64,000 bases of DNA from Clostridium saccharobutylicum DSM 13864 (lineage in GTDB: Bacteria > Bacillota > Clostridia > Clostridiales > Clostridiaceae): contig NC_022571.1 of NCBI RefSeq assembly GCF_000473995.1, forward strand, positions 3,255,416 through 3,319,415. Reading direction: 5' to 3'. The notes under the pieces were generated by a model, which saw only the letters and a program-made list of their open reading frames with translations, was not told where the DNA came from and made no database searches. The position numbers were made by a program, and so were the translations under genes. This document shows, piece after piece, positions 16,980-26,538 of this stretch (position 1 is its first letter; each line of letters opens with the position of its first letter).

Positions 16980-17693
16980 TTATAAATCCATTCTAACTCC
17001 ATAATTTCTTAGCCATTCTTTTCTTGGTTCAAAATCTGGAAGTACAGAAGCTACAAGTTCCCAAAACTCTTTTGAATGGTCTTTATGGTACATATGGCAC
17101 ATTTCATGTACCACTATATAATCTAAAGCATTAGATTTAGCCATAATGCACCGCCAATTAAATAACAATTCATTCTTTGATGTACAGCTTCCCCATCTTT
17201 TCTTTTGTTCCTTAATTCTAATATCTGTAGGCTCTTTAATAAAAAACTTTTGATAATACTTAACCCTTGAACCTATTACTTCCTTAGACTTATCTCTATA
17301 CCACTGTTCAATAGCGTTCCTAATATCTTCATCATTTTTATTACTTGCTTTAACTATGAACTTACCTCGATATAACTTAACTTCTGGCTTCTTAAAACTT
17401 GAATCTACTTCTATTTGTAAAGAATAATTTCTCCCCAAATACATAAATGATTCTCCATTAACAAATTCCCTATTAATATGCCTATACTGCATATGTTTAA
17501 AAGAATATATCTTTTGTATAATCCAACTCCCTTTATTCTGAACTTTTTTAAGTATTTCCTCTTTTGTTGTCCCAATTGGAGCAGTAACAGTAATACTATT
17601 GGGTGGTTCTACAGCAATCTCCATTGTTTTTCTTTTTTTAAAGATTACATTAAATGCTATATTTGTTGTTCCATATGTTAACTCCAATTTCAT
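16980..17693 (-). CDS. YgjP-like M48/DUF45 metallopeptidase
   Basis: 237 residues with the YgjP hallmarks RWGSC at 167-171 and the zinc site VVHEMCHMYHKDHSKEFW, that is H196, E197, H200 and probably H206. The family is often found beside type I restriction genes, as here, where it ends the run hsdM-hsdS-hsdR. A strong GGAGG lies seven bases from the ATG. Its protein substrate is unknown; a role in controlling the restriction complex by proteolysis is suggested for such neighbours but not shown. The frame is intact. Confidence 0.9.
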   Translation of the reverse strand: MKLELTYGTTNIAFNVIFKKRKTMEIAVEPPNSITVTAPIGTTKEEILKKVQNKGSWIIQKIYSFKHMQYRHINREFVNGESFMYLGRNYSLQIEVDSSFKKPEVKLYRGKFIVKASNKNDEDIRNAIEQWYRDKSKEVIGSRVKYYQKFFIKEPTDIRIKEQKKRWGSCTSKNELLFNWRCIMAKSNALDYIVVHEMCHMYHKDHSKEFWELVASVLPDFEPRKEWLRNYGVRMDL

Positions 17694-17762
17694 TATCTAA
17701 CCTCCGTGTTAGGTTTAAAGAATACGTTATAATTTCTATATTTTCTTGATTTTTATGCTATT

Positions 17763-18545
17763 TTATTCAATATTACTAATCATTTGCTTTTCTATTTCAT
17801 CTAAAATTTCGTTAATATATTTAGAAACAACCACATAATCTTCAATGATCCTTTTTAATAAGACTGATGGATGACTCTTAAAATTTAAATCATAATCACT
17901 AATAACAGATATATTAGGTGAATTTCTATGTGTCATTTTATTTCTACATTTATTAGTGCATTGATGATTTCCTTTCCATTCTCCTTCTATACTTGTATCA
18001 TCTTCTTGGTATAAATAGTTGTAAATATTTATAGCCTTATCCTTAAATTTATTGCTAAACGACAATTTGGGATTGAAAATTTTTTTATAATAAACTTCAT
18101 TCTGTTGAATCAAAACTTCATTTTTCGTTTTTTCATCTATTTTCTTTATCTGATAAAATAAACAATATAACTGAGCTAACATATCCCATAAACTTGAAGT
18201 CCTAAATAAAGCATTTTCTATATAATAATATGCTAATTTTTCTTCTTTTGAATTAATATGAACTATACTAAAATTATCTTGTACTGGTTTGGAATAAGTA
18301 TATTTTATGCCTTTTTCAAATGAAATTTTTAATTTCCAATCCAAATCTATCAATGTATCATATATAGTTTTATACTTCATTAGTTTACTGAATGGAGCTT
18401 CATCATCTTTAGGCGATATTACACCAAATAGAAATCTATCTTCCCCAAAGTGCAACTTAAATCGTTCTGAATTATATGACACCTCTGAAATTTTCTTTTT
18501 TAAATATTCAACTTCCTTATTTTCACTCATATTTGTTTTCTCCAT
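17763..18545 (-). CDS. Cthe_2314-like HEPN protein
   Basis: 260 residues. The C-terminal half contains a HEPN-type RNase motif, R201-N-K-M-T-H206 (R-x4-H), in CRNKMTHRNSPN, preceded by a helix with DMLAQLYCLFYQIK. This resembles the Cthe_2314 HEPN family. HEPN proteins typically cut RNA when toxins or defence effectors are triggered. The gene starts 24 bases after the stop of hsdR and so is in the restriction operon. No nucleotidyltransferase partner is adjacent. A toxic RNase kept in check by the restriction complex is an inference. Confidence 0.72.
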   Translation of the reverse strand: MEKTNMSENKEVEYLKKKISEVSYNSERFKLHFGEDRFLFGVISPKDDEAPFSKLMKYKTIYDTLIDLDWKLKISFEKGIKYTYSKPVQDNFSIVHINSKEEKLAYYYIENALFRTSSLWDMLAQLYCLFYQIKKIDEKTKNEVLIQQNEVYYKKIFNPKLSFSNKFKDKAINIYNYLYQEDDTSIEGEWKGNHQCTNKCRNKMTHRNSPNISVISDYDLNFKSHPSVLLKRIIEDYVVVSKYINEILDEIEKQMISNIE

Positions 18546-18569
18546 CTATCAATAGCCATTAAACTATTA

Positions 18570-21500
18570 CTATTGTGCCATAATTACTGCAAAATGTGTC
18601 TTTGCTAAATTTAGTAATGGCTGAGTCATACTTTTTCTGCTTTTAAGTGGTATTTGTTTAAAATATTTTTTATTAAGTATCATAAATATTGCTCTTTCTA
18701 TGTCTGATGTTTTAGTTTGGTTATTAGTCCAATCTACGACATAGTTATCTTCAACCACTCTTCTTACATCTATTGCAATATTTTTAGATAACTCTATAAT
18801 GTCATTACTAATATAGCTTTCACTTTCTTCCTTAACGCTACCCTCTTGAACTTCTTCATCAAGAATATATTTCTTTACAACCTCAAAGAAAGCATATTCC
18901 TTTTCATCTAAACCTAAGCTTTCAGATTGAGATTTTGTACCTTTTTCAACTTCTCTTTCAATAAATTCTTCAAGCTTCTTCTTTCTTTCAATCCAATCAC
19001 TTATAGTTTCATCAAGTATTTTTTGAAGCTTTTCTAATAAGCTTGTATAAAATACTGGGTTTTCGTCCATCTTTACACTAATAGCATGTTTAACAGCATG
19101 TTCCATAGCAGAAGCCTGAGCTTCGTCAGATTTTAAAGTATTAATCTTTGTTTTAAAGTCATCCTCAAATAATGTGATTGGTTCTATCCACTGGATTATT
19201 CCAAGTGACTTTAAGTGTTCTTCTATTATTTCTCTTACCTTTTCACCACAATCACTTATATCTAATTCTTCTTGTGGACTATATTTTGCCTTAGCTCCTG
19301 CTCTAATATAACCAAGCCACTTTAAATCATTCAAAATATCTGTACCTACATGAGAAGGTAGTAACGCTTCTACCGCACCTGAAAATCTTTTATATCCAAT
19401 TTCAAATTCTGCTCTTCTATCCTGTGGTTCTAATACTTTTATTAATTCATCAAGATTAGCCTTGTCCTTACCTTTAAATAAGTTTATCACGTCTTCTCTA
19501 TAGGAAAGCATTTCCTTGTATAAGTCACCCATCGGTTGCATAGGCTGTCCTAAATCTTCTTTATCAAATATAGCCAATGCTTCTTCCAAATAATCTGAAA
19601 CACCATAATAATCAACCACATATCCACATTGCTTTGCAATTGTATCTTTTTTAACCTTATCTGTATCCACTTTACGGGTAATATCCATTGTACATGTTCT
19701 ATTTACTCTGGCAATTGCTTGTAACAAATTATGTTCTTTTAGTGGTCTATCAAGATACATAACTTGTTCTATTGGTGCGTCAAAACCAGTTAGAAGCATG
19801 TCTTTTACTATAATAAAACATAACTTATCCTTGTCTATTGGTTGCTTAAATCTATTAATTATCGCTTCTTGCTCTGCTTTTGTAGTGAAATGTTCTTTCA
19901 AATGAGTTGGATCATTTAAATCACCTGAAAAAATAACCTTACATTCTAACTCTTCACCTATAATCTCTTTCATATTGTCATTTAACGCTTTATAATATTT
20001 AACACAAGCTTCTCTGCTTACACAAACAATTTGAGCCTTAAATCCATTTGGCATTATATTATCCCTGTAATGTTTAAGCATATCTATAGCAATATCATTA
20101 ATTCTGTCGTCAGCTTCAATTATCGTTCTCTTATTTGCATATTTTTGCTTTATTGCTTCCTTTTCTTCATCACTTTTATCCTCAAATGCTTGATTAAATA
20201 ATTCATCCAAGCTCTCCCCTTTTATATGAAGCTCTGGTCTTCTTCCTTCATATACTATTTTTACAGTAGCTCCATCGTCAACAGCCTCTTTAATTCCATA
20301 CTTATCAATGTACCCTCCAAAAGTTCTTGAAGTTGACTTGTCTTCTTTATCAATTGGAGTACCTGTAAATCCTATAAAAGTTGCATTAGGAAGAGCAGTT
20401 CTCATATTTAAAGCTGTGTCTTTATACTGGCTTCTGTGAGCTTCATCTGAAAGTACAATAACATTAGATTTAGTTGTTAAAACTTCATAAGGCTTAACAA
20501 ATTTTTTCTTAACTTTTACTCCATTTTCAATGGCTTCTTTTTCTTCTATTTCACTCTCAAATTTTTGGATTGTAGTCATTATAATTTTAGGCTGTGCCTT
20601 ACCTAAAAGTTCTTTCATTAATGTTATCTTATCCGCTCTTTCAGGCGTAGTAATTTTAGAAAGAGTTCTTAAAAACGTTCCATATATTTGCTTATCTAAA
20701 TCAATTCTATCAGTTACAACAACTATAGTAGCGTCAGCAAGTTCATTAGTCCTTTTTATCTTCCTTGCAAGCATTACCATAGTAAGAGATTTCCCTGACC
20801 CCTGAGTATGCCAAACAACGCCACCTCTTGATAAAGAATCTTTTCCTTCCTGTAATCTCTTAATAGCTTTATTAACAGCCCTAAACTGTTGGTATCTACA
20901 GATTTTCTTTATTGTAACTCCATTATCTGCTTCAAATAATAAGAAATTCCTCATTATATCTAAAAGATTATTCTTCTCTAATAAACCTTGAATGAATATA
21001 TTTTGTCCATTATCTTCTACATCTTTAACCTTATCTCTACTAACTGGATACGGGTCTTTCCACTCCAAGTAATGATTATATTTAGAGCTTATTGTCCCTA
21101 CATAAGCATGATATTTATTTAGAATTCCTGTAAAAAAATTGGTATAAAAAAGCCTTGGATTTCCTTCAATTACGCTATTATCTCTTTCATTCATATACCT
21201 TCTAAGTTGTTCAAAAGCTTCTTTTTTACCTATATTCTCATTTTTAGCTTTTTCTAAAAATGGAGACTTACATTCAAGAACAACTACTGGAATACCATTA
21301 ACAAAAAGAACTATATCAGGGTAAATGGACTTTCCAAGTTGAGTTTTAACCTCAAATTGCCTCGTTACTAAAAAATCATTGTTATCTACATTATCCCAAT
21401 CAATAAAATGTACTGTTTGAGGCTTCTTTTGACCATTACCATAAATATCTTGGTCTACAGTATACTTTAAATCGACTATAGACTCATAAAGCTTTTCATT

Positions 21501-21764
21501 TATTTCTAAAAGGCTTGTACCTAAATTTTCTGGTCTGCTTAAATATCTAATAGCCTTATTGAGATTTCCTTCATCCATCCATGGATTTAGTCTTTTTAAT
21601 GCTTTTTCAAGCCTTTTAACTAATATAGTCTCATTTAAAGAATCACGTTCTCCCTTTTCAGGTATTAAATCTTTTCCATGAATAAAATCATATTTTAAAA
21701 TATCTTTTATATATTCAATTGCAGGTAATTCAACAAGAGTTTCTTCATTCCCTAAATTATACAT
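18570..21764 (-). CDS. hsdR: Type I restriction enzyme, R subunit
   Basis: 1064 residues, a usual length. The N-terminal nuclease has YPDIVLFVNGIPVVVLECKS (D150, E164, K166). The translocase has Walker A QGSGKS near 321-326, a DEAH-type box (VIVLSDEAHRSQY) near 440, motif III FIGFTGTPI, and the later helicase motif QAIARVNRT. A C-terminal helical domain attaches to the methylase core. It translocates DNA and cuts unmodified targets using HsdM and HsdS. It begins 16 bases downstream of the KAP gene. No inactivating change is visible. Confidence 0.97.
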   Translation of the reverse strand: MYNLGNEETLVELPAIEYIKDILKYDFIHGKDLIPEKGERDSLNETILVKRLEKALKRLNPWMDEGNLNKAIRYLSRPENLGTSLLEINEKLYESIVDLKYTVDQDIYGNGQKKPQTVHFIDWDNVDNNDFLVTRQFEVKTQLGKSIYPDIVLFVNGIPVVVLECKSPFLEKAKNENIGKKEAFEQLRRYMNERDNSVIEGNPRLFYTNFFTGILNKYHAYVGTISSKYNHYLEWKDPYPVSRDKVKDVEDNGQNIFIQGLLEKNNLLDIMRNFLLFEADNGVTIKKICRYQQFRAVNKAIKRLQEGKDSLSRGGVVWHTQGSGKSLTMVMLARKIKRTNELADATIVVVTDRIDLDKQIYGTFLRTLSKITTPERADKITLMKELLGKAQPKIIMTTIQKFESEIEEKEAIENGVKVKKKFVKPYEVLTTKSNVIVLSDEAHRSQYKDTALNMRTALPNATFIGFTGTPIDKEDKSTSRTFGGYIDKYGIKEAVDDGATVKIVYEGRRPELHIKGESLDELFNQAFEDKSDEEKEAIKQKYANKRTIIEADDRINDIAIDMLKHYRDNIMPNGFKAQIVCVSREACVKYYKALNDNMKEIIGEELECKVIFSGDLNDPTHLKEHFTTKAEQEAIINRFKQPIDKDKLCFIIVKDMLLTGFDAPIEQVMYLDRPLKEHNLLQAIARVNRTCTMDITRKVDTDKVKKDTIAKQCGYVVDYYGVSDYLEEALAIFDKEDLGQPMQPMGDLYKEMLSYREDVINLFKGKDKANLDELIKVLEPQDRRAEFEIGYKRFSGAVEALLPSHVGTDILNDLKWLGYIRAGAKAKYSPQEELDISDCGEKVREIIEEHLKSLGIIQWIEPITLFEDDFKTKINTLKSDEAQASAMEHAVKHAISVKMDENPVFYTSLLEKLQKILDETISDWIERKKKLEEFIEREVEKGTKSQSESLGLDEKEYAFFEVVKKYILDEEVQEGSVKEESESYISNDIIELSKNIAIDVRRVVEDNYVVDWTNNQTKTSDIERAIFMILNKKYFKQIPLKSRKSMTQPLLNLAKTHFAVIMAQ

Positions 21765-21780
21765 TCAAATCCCCTCCTAA

Positions 21781-23187
21781 TTATTCACCGTTAATTAAAG
21801 TAAAGTTATCATATAGTTCTGCCATTGCAAATATTTTTTCTTTAACTCTTATTCCGTCATACCTTACCCATGAATATCCCTTTCCTGAAACTATACTTTC
21901 ATAATTCTCTAAACATATAACATCTTTATCTCCATACCGTTTATTTACCTCTATTGTTTCTATTTTTTCTTTTATCCTATCAATCTCAATACTATCATTT
22001 AATAACCAAATCAAGTATGCTTTAAATACACAGGTTTCACTTTCTTCAAGCCATTCTTGAATATTTTCATTATGTTGTTTCAACTTTAATATAAGTTCAT
22101 TATAAGTTATTTGCTTATATTTAATTTTATTATATAAATCCCTGTTTCTTTTCTTTATAATACAAAGCATTATCAATGGATACGGATATATATAATTTCT
22201 TATATTCGCTTTCAAAATCATATATAGTTCAACAACAATTTTCTCTATATCCCTTAATGATAAATTAAAACCAATTACAACTTGCATTAATACTCGTGAA
22301 AAATCATAATACTGATATTCTGCCGAAAATGTATCTCTAAAGTTCCTACTTTCAAATACTTCAATAAAGTTACATTTGCTTAACATATAATTTATATATT
22401 GTTCATTGCTACTTCTTTTAAGTCTATATTCTAAATCAATAAATCTGGTTAAATAACCATTAATATCTGTTTGTTCACCATATATCACTCTTATAGAGTT
22501 TGATACTGCTTCTTTATCTATTCCCAAAATAAAAACTATATTTTGTACATTAAAAAAATGTTTTATTCTTTCCAGTAAGTTTATAGCATAATTTGGCCTA
22601 CATCTATCCAATTCATCAACAAATATAATCATAGGCTTTTTATTCTTTTCAAATTCTTTCAATGCTATCTTTTCTAACTCTTTTCTAAATTCAACTACTG
22701 ATTTTTTATTTTTATTATAATTATCAATTTTATCTGAGACTATTTTGCTTAATTCATCATCTGAAATAAATTCCTCGCTATCGATCCCAGTCTTATTTTT
22801 AACTGCTTTTGAAACTATTTTGGGTGATTGTTTTACTAAAGCTAATCCAACGTCCTTAGCTTTTTCCATAAATCCTTTAATTTTATTATCATCATTAATA
22901 CTCTCTCTTATTTCATCTACAAATGCAATAAAAGGTTCTTCTACATAATCATTCTCCCAAGCGTTAAAAAATATTGTCTTATAACCCTCATTTATTAAAT
23001 ACTGATTCCACATTTTCAAAAATGTCGTTTTCCCAGTTCCCCATTGAGAATTTATTGCTAACACCATTTGATTATCTAAAATTTCAAATAATGCTGTAAG
23101 ATTTCTCACTTCTTCGTCTCTCTGTAATTTATCATTTTTAAATGGATTTAACATATCAATTTCTAAATTATTATTAAACATCCCCAT
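21781..23187 (-). CDS. KAP family P-loop NTPase inside the type I operon
   Basis: 468 residues with Walker A SQWGTGKTTF at 47-56, Walker B MIIFVDELDRCRP near 183-195, and FILGIDKEAVSNSI just after. These are the KAP signatures. Unlike many KAP proteins I see no pair of transmembrane helices inserted in the P-loop domain, so it is probably soluble. It lies between hsdS and hsdR with spacings of 18 and 16 bases, so it is translated with them. KAP ATPases are recurrent in phage defence islands, but I do not know an established role within a type I cluster. Confidence 0.88.
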   Translation of the reverse strand: MGMFNNNLEIDMLNPFKNDKLQRDEEVRNLTALFEILDNQMVLAINSQWGTGKTTFLKMWNQYLINEGYKTIFFNAWENDYVEEPFIAFVDEIRESINDDNKIKGFMEKAKDVGLALVKQSPKIVSKAVKNKTGIDSEEFISDDELSKIVSDKIDNYNKNKKSVVEFRKELEKIALKEFEKNKKPMIIFVDELDRCRPNYAINLLERIKHFFNVQNIVFILGIDKEAVSNSIRVIYGEQTDINGYLTRFIDLEYRLKRSSNEQYINYMLSKCNFIEVFESRNFRDTFSAEYQYYDFSRVLMQVVIGFNLSLRDIEKIVVELYMILKANIRNYIYPYPLIMLCIIKKRNRDLYNKIKYKQITYNELILKLKQHNENIQEWLEESETCVFKAYLIWLLNDSIEIDRIKEKIETIEVNKRYGDKDVICLENYESIVSGKGYSWVRYDGIRVKEKIFAMAELYDNFTLINGE

Positions 23188-23205
23188 AAATATACCTTGT
23201 TCCTT

Positions 23206-24501
23206 CTATACTCTAATTTTCCCTGTCAAAAGCTTCTGTATAAGTCCTTTTTTAAGTTCTTGAAGTTTTTCCTTTTTCTCTTTATACTGGTCTATTTGTT
23301 CATCTAATGATGATAGCATTAAGTATATTTGATTTTGTTCTTCTAATGGAGGAATTATTATTTTGAATTCTTTTACAATATCAGTTGTTAAATTTATATA
23401 AACCCCTCCATCAGTTGCAGACCTTATTAATTTTTCTCTTAGGAATAAAATTTGATAGTATAAGAAATCTTTGTTTAATTTTTCATCTATTTTTTTGAAA
23501 CCCATAAATCCATCATGAATACATGAATCTACTGCTAAAAATGTTGGCAAAGCAACTGTACCACTTATACTAATAATTAAATCACCTTTATTCATAGGTC
23601 TACTTTTTTTTGCTCCTTCTTCTGTTAAAAAATCAGTTCTCGGAGTTACATATTTTCCATCTCTTGTTACATCTGAAATCATAAGTCTTGGCACATTTCC
23701 ACCATAATATTTAGGGTCTCCCTTTGGTCTTGGAGACGCACCTCTTACTATTTCAGTAACATCACCTAAATTCTCTATTTCCCATTCTTCTGGTATTCTT
23801 CCTATCTCCGTATCCTTAAACCTACTATGTCCAATTCCTCTTGTAAGAAGCTTCTGCATAAGCCCCTTTTTAAGTTCCTTCGTTTTTTCTATAAGGTTAT
23901 CAGTTATTTCTATTTGTTCATCTACAGATGATAGGGTTAAGGCTATCTGTTCTTGTTCTTCAATTGTTGGAACTAATATTTTTATATCCTTTATATTAGA
24001 CCTTGATATTCCATATACCGTTGCTCCTGTAGCTAATGTCCTAAATTGTTTTCTTACTTCTGTTGTACCAAAACAATATTTTTTATATAAAGTATCAAGT
24101 TCCTTACCTTTATCTTTTGCAACAATCGTATGTAATCCTGAAACAAAATCTTCATTCTTCTCGTTAATAATTACTACACTTTTTCCTATACCTTCATAAT
24201 CCTCAGAAGCGTCTGCAAAAACCACATCTCCTGTATTTAATAATATTCCTTCCTTCAAATCATTAATATCAATTTCAATTTTAGGTAGCCAATTAGAATC
24301 TTCTTTTACGCTAAAATAATTCCTATTTTTTTTATGAATATCTCCATAATGCAAATAATATACACCATTTTCTGATTGCTTATCTCTTGAAATAGATATA
24401 CCACCATAAAAATCAAATATATTGCCTATCTTTTCAACCTTCCAACTATTCGGTATCTCCCCCAACTCCGTCATCTTATATCCTTCTTTAACCTTTTTCA
24501 C
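23206..24501 (-). CDS. hsdS: Type I restriction enzyme, specificity subunit
   Basis: 431 residues built as two tandem target-recognition domains, each closed by a coiled conserved region: QIALTLSSVDEQIEITDNLI near 186-205 and QIYLMLSSLDEQIDQYKEKK near 395-414. Each is followed by the repeat ELKKGLMQKLLTRGI or ELKKGLIQKLLTGKI. The start of each half also repeats (LGEIPNSWKVEKIG, GRIPEEWEIENLG). It chooses the bipartite DNA target for HsdM and HsdR. The gene is complete. The near-identical repeats are where such genes recombine. Confidence 0.96.
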   Translation of the reverse strand: MKKVKEGYKMTELGEIPNSWKVEKIGNIFDFYGGISISRDKQSENGVYYLHYGDIHKKNRNYFSVKEDSNWLPKIEIDINDLKEGILLNTGDVVFADASEDYEGIGKSVVIINEKNEDFVSGLHTIVAKDKGKELDTLYKKYCFGTTEVRKQFRTLATGATVYGISRSNIKDIKILVPTIEEQEQIALTLSSVDEQIEITDNLIEKTKELKKGLMQKLLTRGIGHSRFKDTEIGRIPEEWEIENLGDVTEIVRGASPRPKGDPKYYGGNVPRLMISDVTRDGKYVTPRTDFLTEEGAKKSRPMNKGDLIISISGTVALPTFLAVDSCIHDGFMGFKKIDEKLNKDFLYYQILFLREKLIRSATDGGVYINLTTDIVKEFKIIIPPLEEQNQIYLMLSSLDEQIDQYKEKKEKLQELKKGLIQKLLTGKIRV

Positions 24502-24513
24502 TATTCCGTCACC

Positions 24514-24780
24514 TCAACTTCGTATAATCTTCATTACCAACCAAACAAGGAAAGTATTGATTAAATAATAAAGTATTTTTCCGCCTAAACTTCCAAACCA
24601 TATTCCATAAGCTCTACCATAACTAAAAATTTTGCCAACAATCCTAAACGTAATTATTGAGACTGGAATTCCAATTACAGCAGATTTAAATTCATCTATT
24701 GCCCAAAATATTGTAAATACTTCAATTGATTCGTTTAATATGGCTTGATATATAATTTTCCCAATTTCTGTACCATCCAT
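24514..24780 (-). CDS. Small two-helix membrane protein within the restriction operon
   Basis: 88 residues with hydrophobic stretches about 33-50 and 65-86, and Gly/Tyr-rich loops (SYGRAYGIWFGSLGGK). It starts 22 bases after hsdM and ends 12 bases before hsdS, so it is inside the operon, at a place where type I clusters usually have nothing or a toxin-antitoxin or anticodon-nuclease gene. No family recognised. It might bring the complex to the membrane or be a toxin, but both are guesses. Confidence 0.65.
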   Translation of the reverse strand: MDGTEIGKIIYQAILNESIEVFTIFWAIDEFKSAVIGIPVSIITFRIVGKIFSYGRAYGIWFGSLGGKILYYLINTFLVWLVMKIIRS

Positions 24781-24802
24781 ATACTCTTATCCCTTAACCC
24801 TA

Positions 24803-26320
24803 TTAAATATTGTCAAATCCAAGTTCTTCAAGATAACCATTAAGCTTTTCTTCTGAATCAGCCATCTTTAGCTTTAACTCTCTTATATCTTGCAATACCA
24901 AATCAATATCAACTTCTTCCTCCTCTTCTGTAGTGTCAACATACCTGCTTATATTAAGGTTATAATCATTTTCCTCTATAATTTTCAAATCAACTACACT
25001 TGCATATTTTTCTATATCTTTATATTCATCAAAAGCCTTTACTATCTTTTCAATGTCTTCATCTCTTAATTTATTCTTATTGCCATCTTTAATAAAATCA
25101 TTACTGCTGTCTATAAATAAAACCTTATTTCTTCGCTCTTCACTCTTATTCTTATTAATAACAATTATGGACGCAGGAATACCAGTACCGTAAAAAATGT
25201 TTTGAGGTAATCCAATTACAGATTCAACTAAATCATCCTTTAAGAATCCTGTTCTTATTGTTTGTTCAGAGCCACCTCTAAATAGAATTCCATGTGGAAT
25301 AACTGTAGCCATTTTTCCTTTCATATTCAAACTTGCTACCATATGTGACACGAAAGCTAAATCACCATAAGATTTCGGTGGCAATCCATAAGGGAATCTA
25401 TGAAATTGGTCAGTACTCGCTTCTTCTAATCCCCAATTTTTTAATGAGAACGGAGGATTTGCAAGTACCTTATCATAAGTTTTGAGAACGCCATTTTCTG
25501 TATGTTTTGGTTCACGAATGGTATCTCCTTTTTGAATATCAGCTCCTTTAGCTCCATGTAATAGCATATTCATTTTACAAATAGCCCAGGTTGAAAGATT
25601 TATTTCTTGACCATAAAGAGAGATATTTTTATGATTTCCTCCATGTTCTTTTATGTATTGAAGGCTTTGAATTAACATACCACCAGAACCCGCAGTTGGG
25701 TCATATATACGTTCACCTTCTTGTGGCTTTAGTATACCTACCATTACTTTAACTACTTCTGTAGGAGAGTAAAATTCTCCTCCCTTTTTTCCACCTTGGT
25801 CTGCAAACTGCTTAATTAAATATTCATAAGCATTTCCTAAAATATCTTCTGACTCAATATACTCATTAGCTAAATTCATACTATCAAATATCATTAATAA
25901 TTGACTTAGTTTTTTATCTGGCACTCTTTCCTTATCATTATAATTAACCGTGGTCAGAACTCCTATAAGTTCACTATTCTTAGGTTCATCTTCTATAGCT
26001 TTAAAGGCTTTATCAAGCTCAGGTCCTATATTTAAATTCAAATCTTTTAATTTATCCCATCTTGCTTGTTCTGGAATATAGAAAGTTTCATAGATTGATG
26101 AATCATCCAGTAGTTCCTCAATTTCTTCTTCCACCATTCCTTGCTCTTCAAATTCCTTTTTTCTAATACTTCTTTCAAAGCTAAATTCATCATTCATTCT
26201 TTTAAGGAATAACATTCCAAATATATAATCCATGTATTGAGTTGCAGAAAGTTCCCCTCTTAAAATATCTGCACACTCCCATAGTTTTGTTTCTAATTGC
26301 TGTAGTGTCAATTTTTCCAT
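24803..26320 (-). CDS. hsdM: Type I restriction-modification system methyltransferase
   Basis: 505 residues. The N-terminal helical domain (ILRGELSATQYMDYIFGMLF) precedes the S-adenosylmethionine site DPTAGSGGMLIQS at 207-219 and the catalytic NPPF at 288-291, making N6-methyladenine. It methylates the target chosen by HsdS. First gene of the operon; GAGGAG lies about 10 bases before its ATG, and a loose TAGACA / TAAAAT promoter pair may lie near 26388-26420. Intact by inspection. Confidence 0.97.
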   Translation of the reverse strand: MEKLTLQQLETKLWECADILRGELSATQYMDYIFGMLFLKRMNDEFSFERSIRKKEFEEQGMVEEEIEELLDDSSIYETFYIPEQARWDKLKDLNLNIGPELDKAFKAIEDEPKNSELIGVLTTVNYNDKERVPDKKLSQLLMIFDSMNLANEYIESEDILGNAYEYLIKQFADQGGKKGGEFYSPTEVVKVMVGILKPQEGERIYDPTAGSGGMLIQSLQYIKEHGGNHKNISLYGQEINLSTWAICKMNMLLHGAKGADIQKGDTIREPKHTENGVLKTYDKVLANPPFSLKNWGLEEASTDQFHRFPYGLPPKSYGDLAFVSHMVASLNMKGKMATVIPHGILFRGGSEQTIRTGFLKDDLVESVIGLPQNIFYGTGIPASIIVINKNKSEERRNKVLFIDSSNDFIKDGNKNKLRDEDIEKIVKAFDEYKDIEKYASVVDLKIIEENDYNLNISRYVDTTEEEEEVDIDLVLQDIRELKLKMADSEEKLNGYLEELGFDNI

Positions 26321-26460
26321 AATCTTTTGTCTCCTCGCAGTATATATTTAATATCAAATAATCAGTTTTCTAACTTATTATATTTTACCACAATCTTGTA
26401 TTTTATTGTCTACATAGTATAGAATTAAGTGAAATAATAGATTAGTTTTAAATTAAGTTA

Positions 26461-26491
26461 AAAAGCCCTGTAGTATAATTACAGAGCTTTG
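26461..26491 (-). terminator. Intrinsic terminator separating the unknown-gene cluster from hsdM
   Basis: AAAGCCCTGTA (26462-26472) and TACAGAGCTTT (26480-26490) pair with one mismatch, and the minus strand continues with five Ts. It closes the transcript of the gene at 26539, so the restriction operon needs its own promoter. Confidence 0.75.
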
Positions 26492-26538
26492 CTTTTACCT
26501 TAACTTATTAATTGGTTTGCTTTCACCTTTTCACTATC

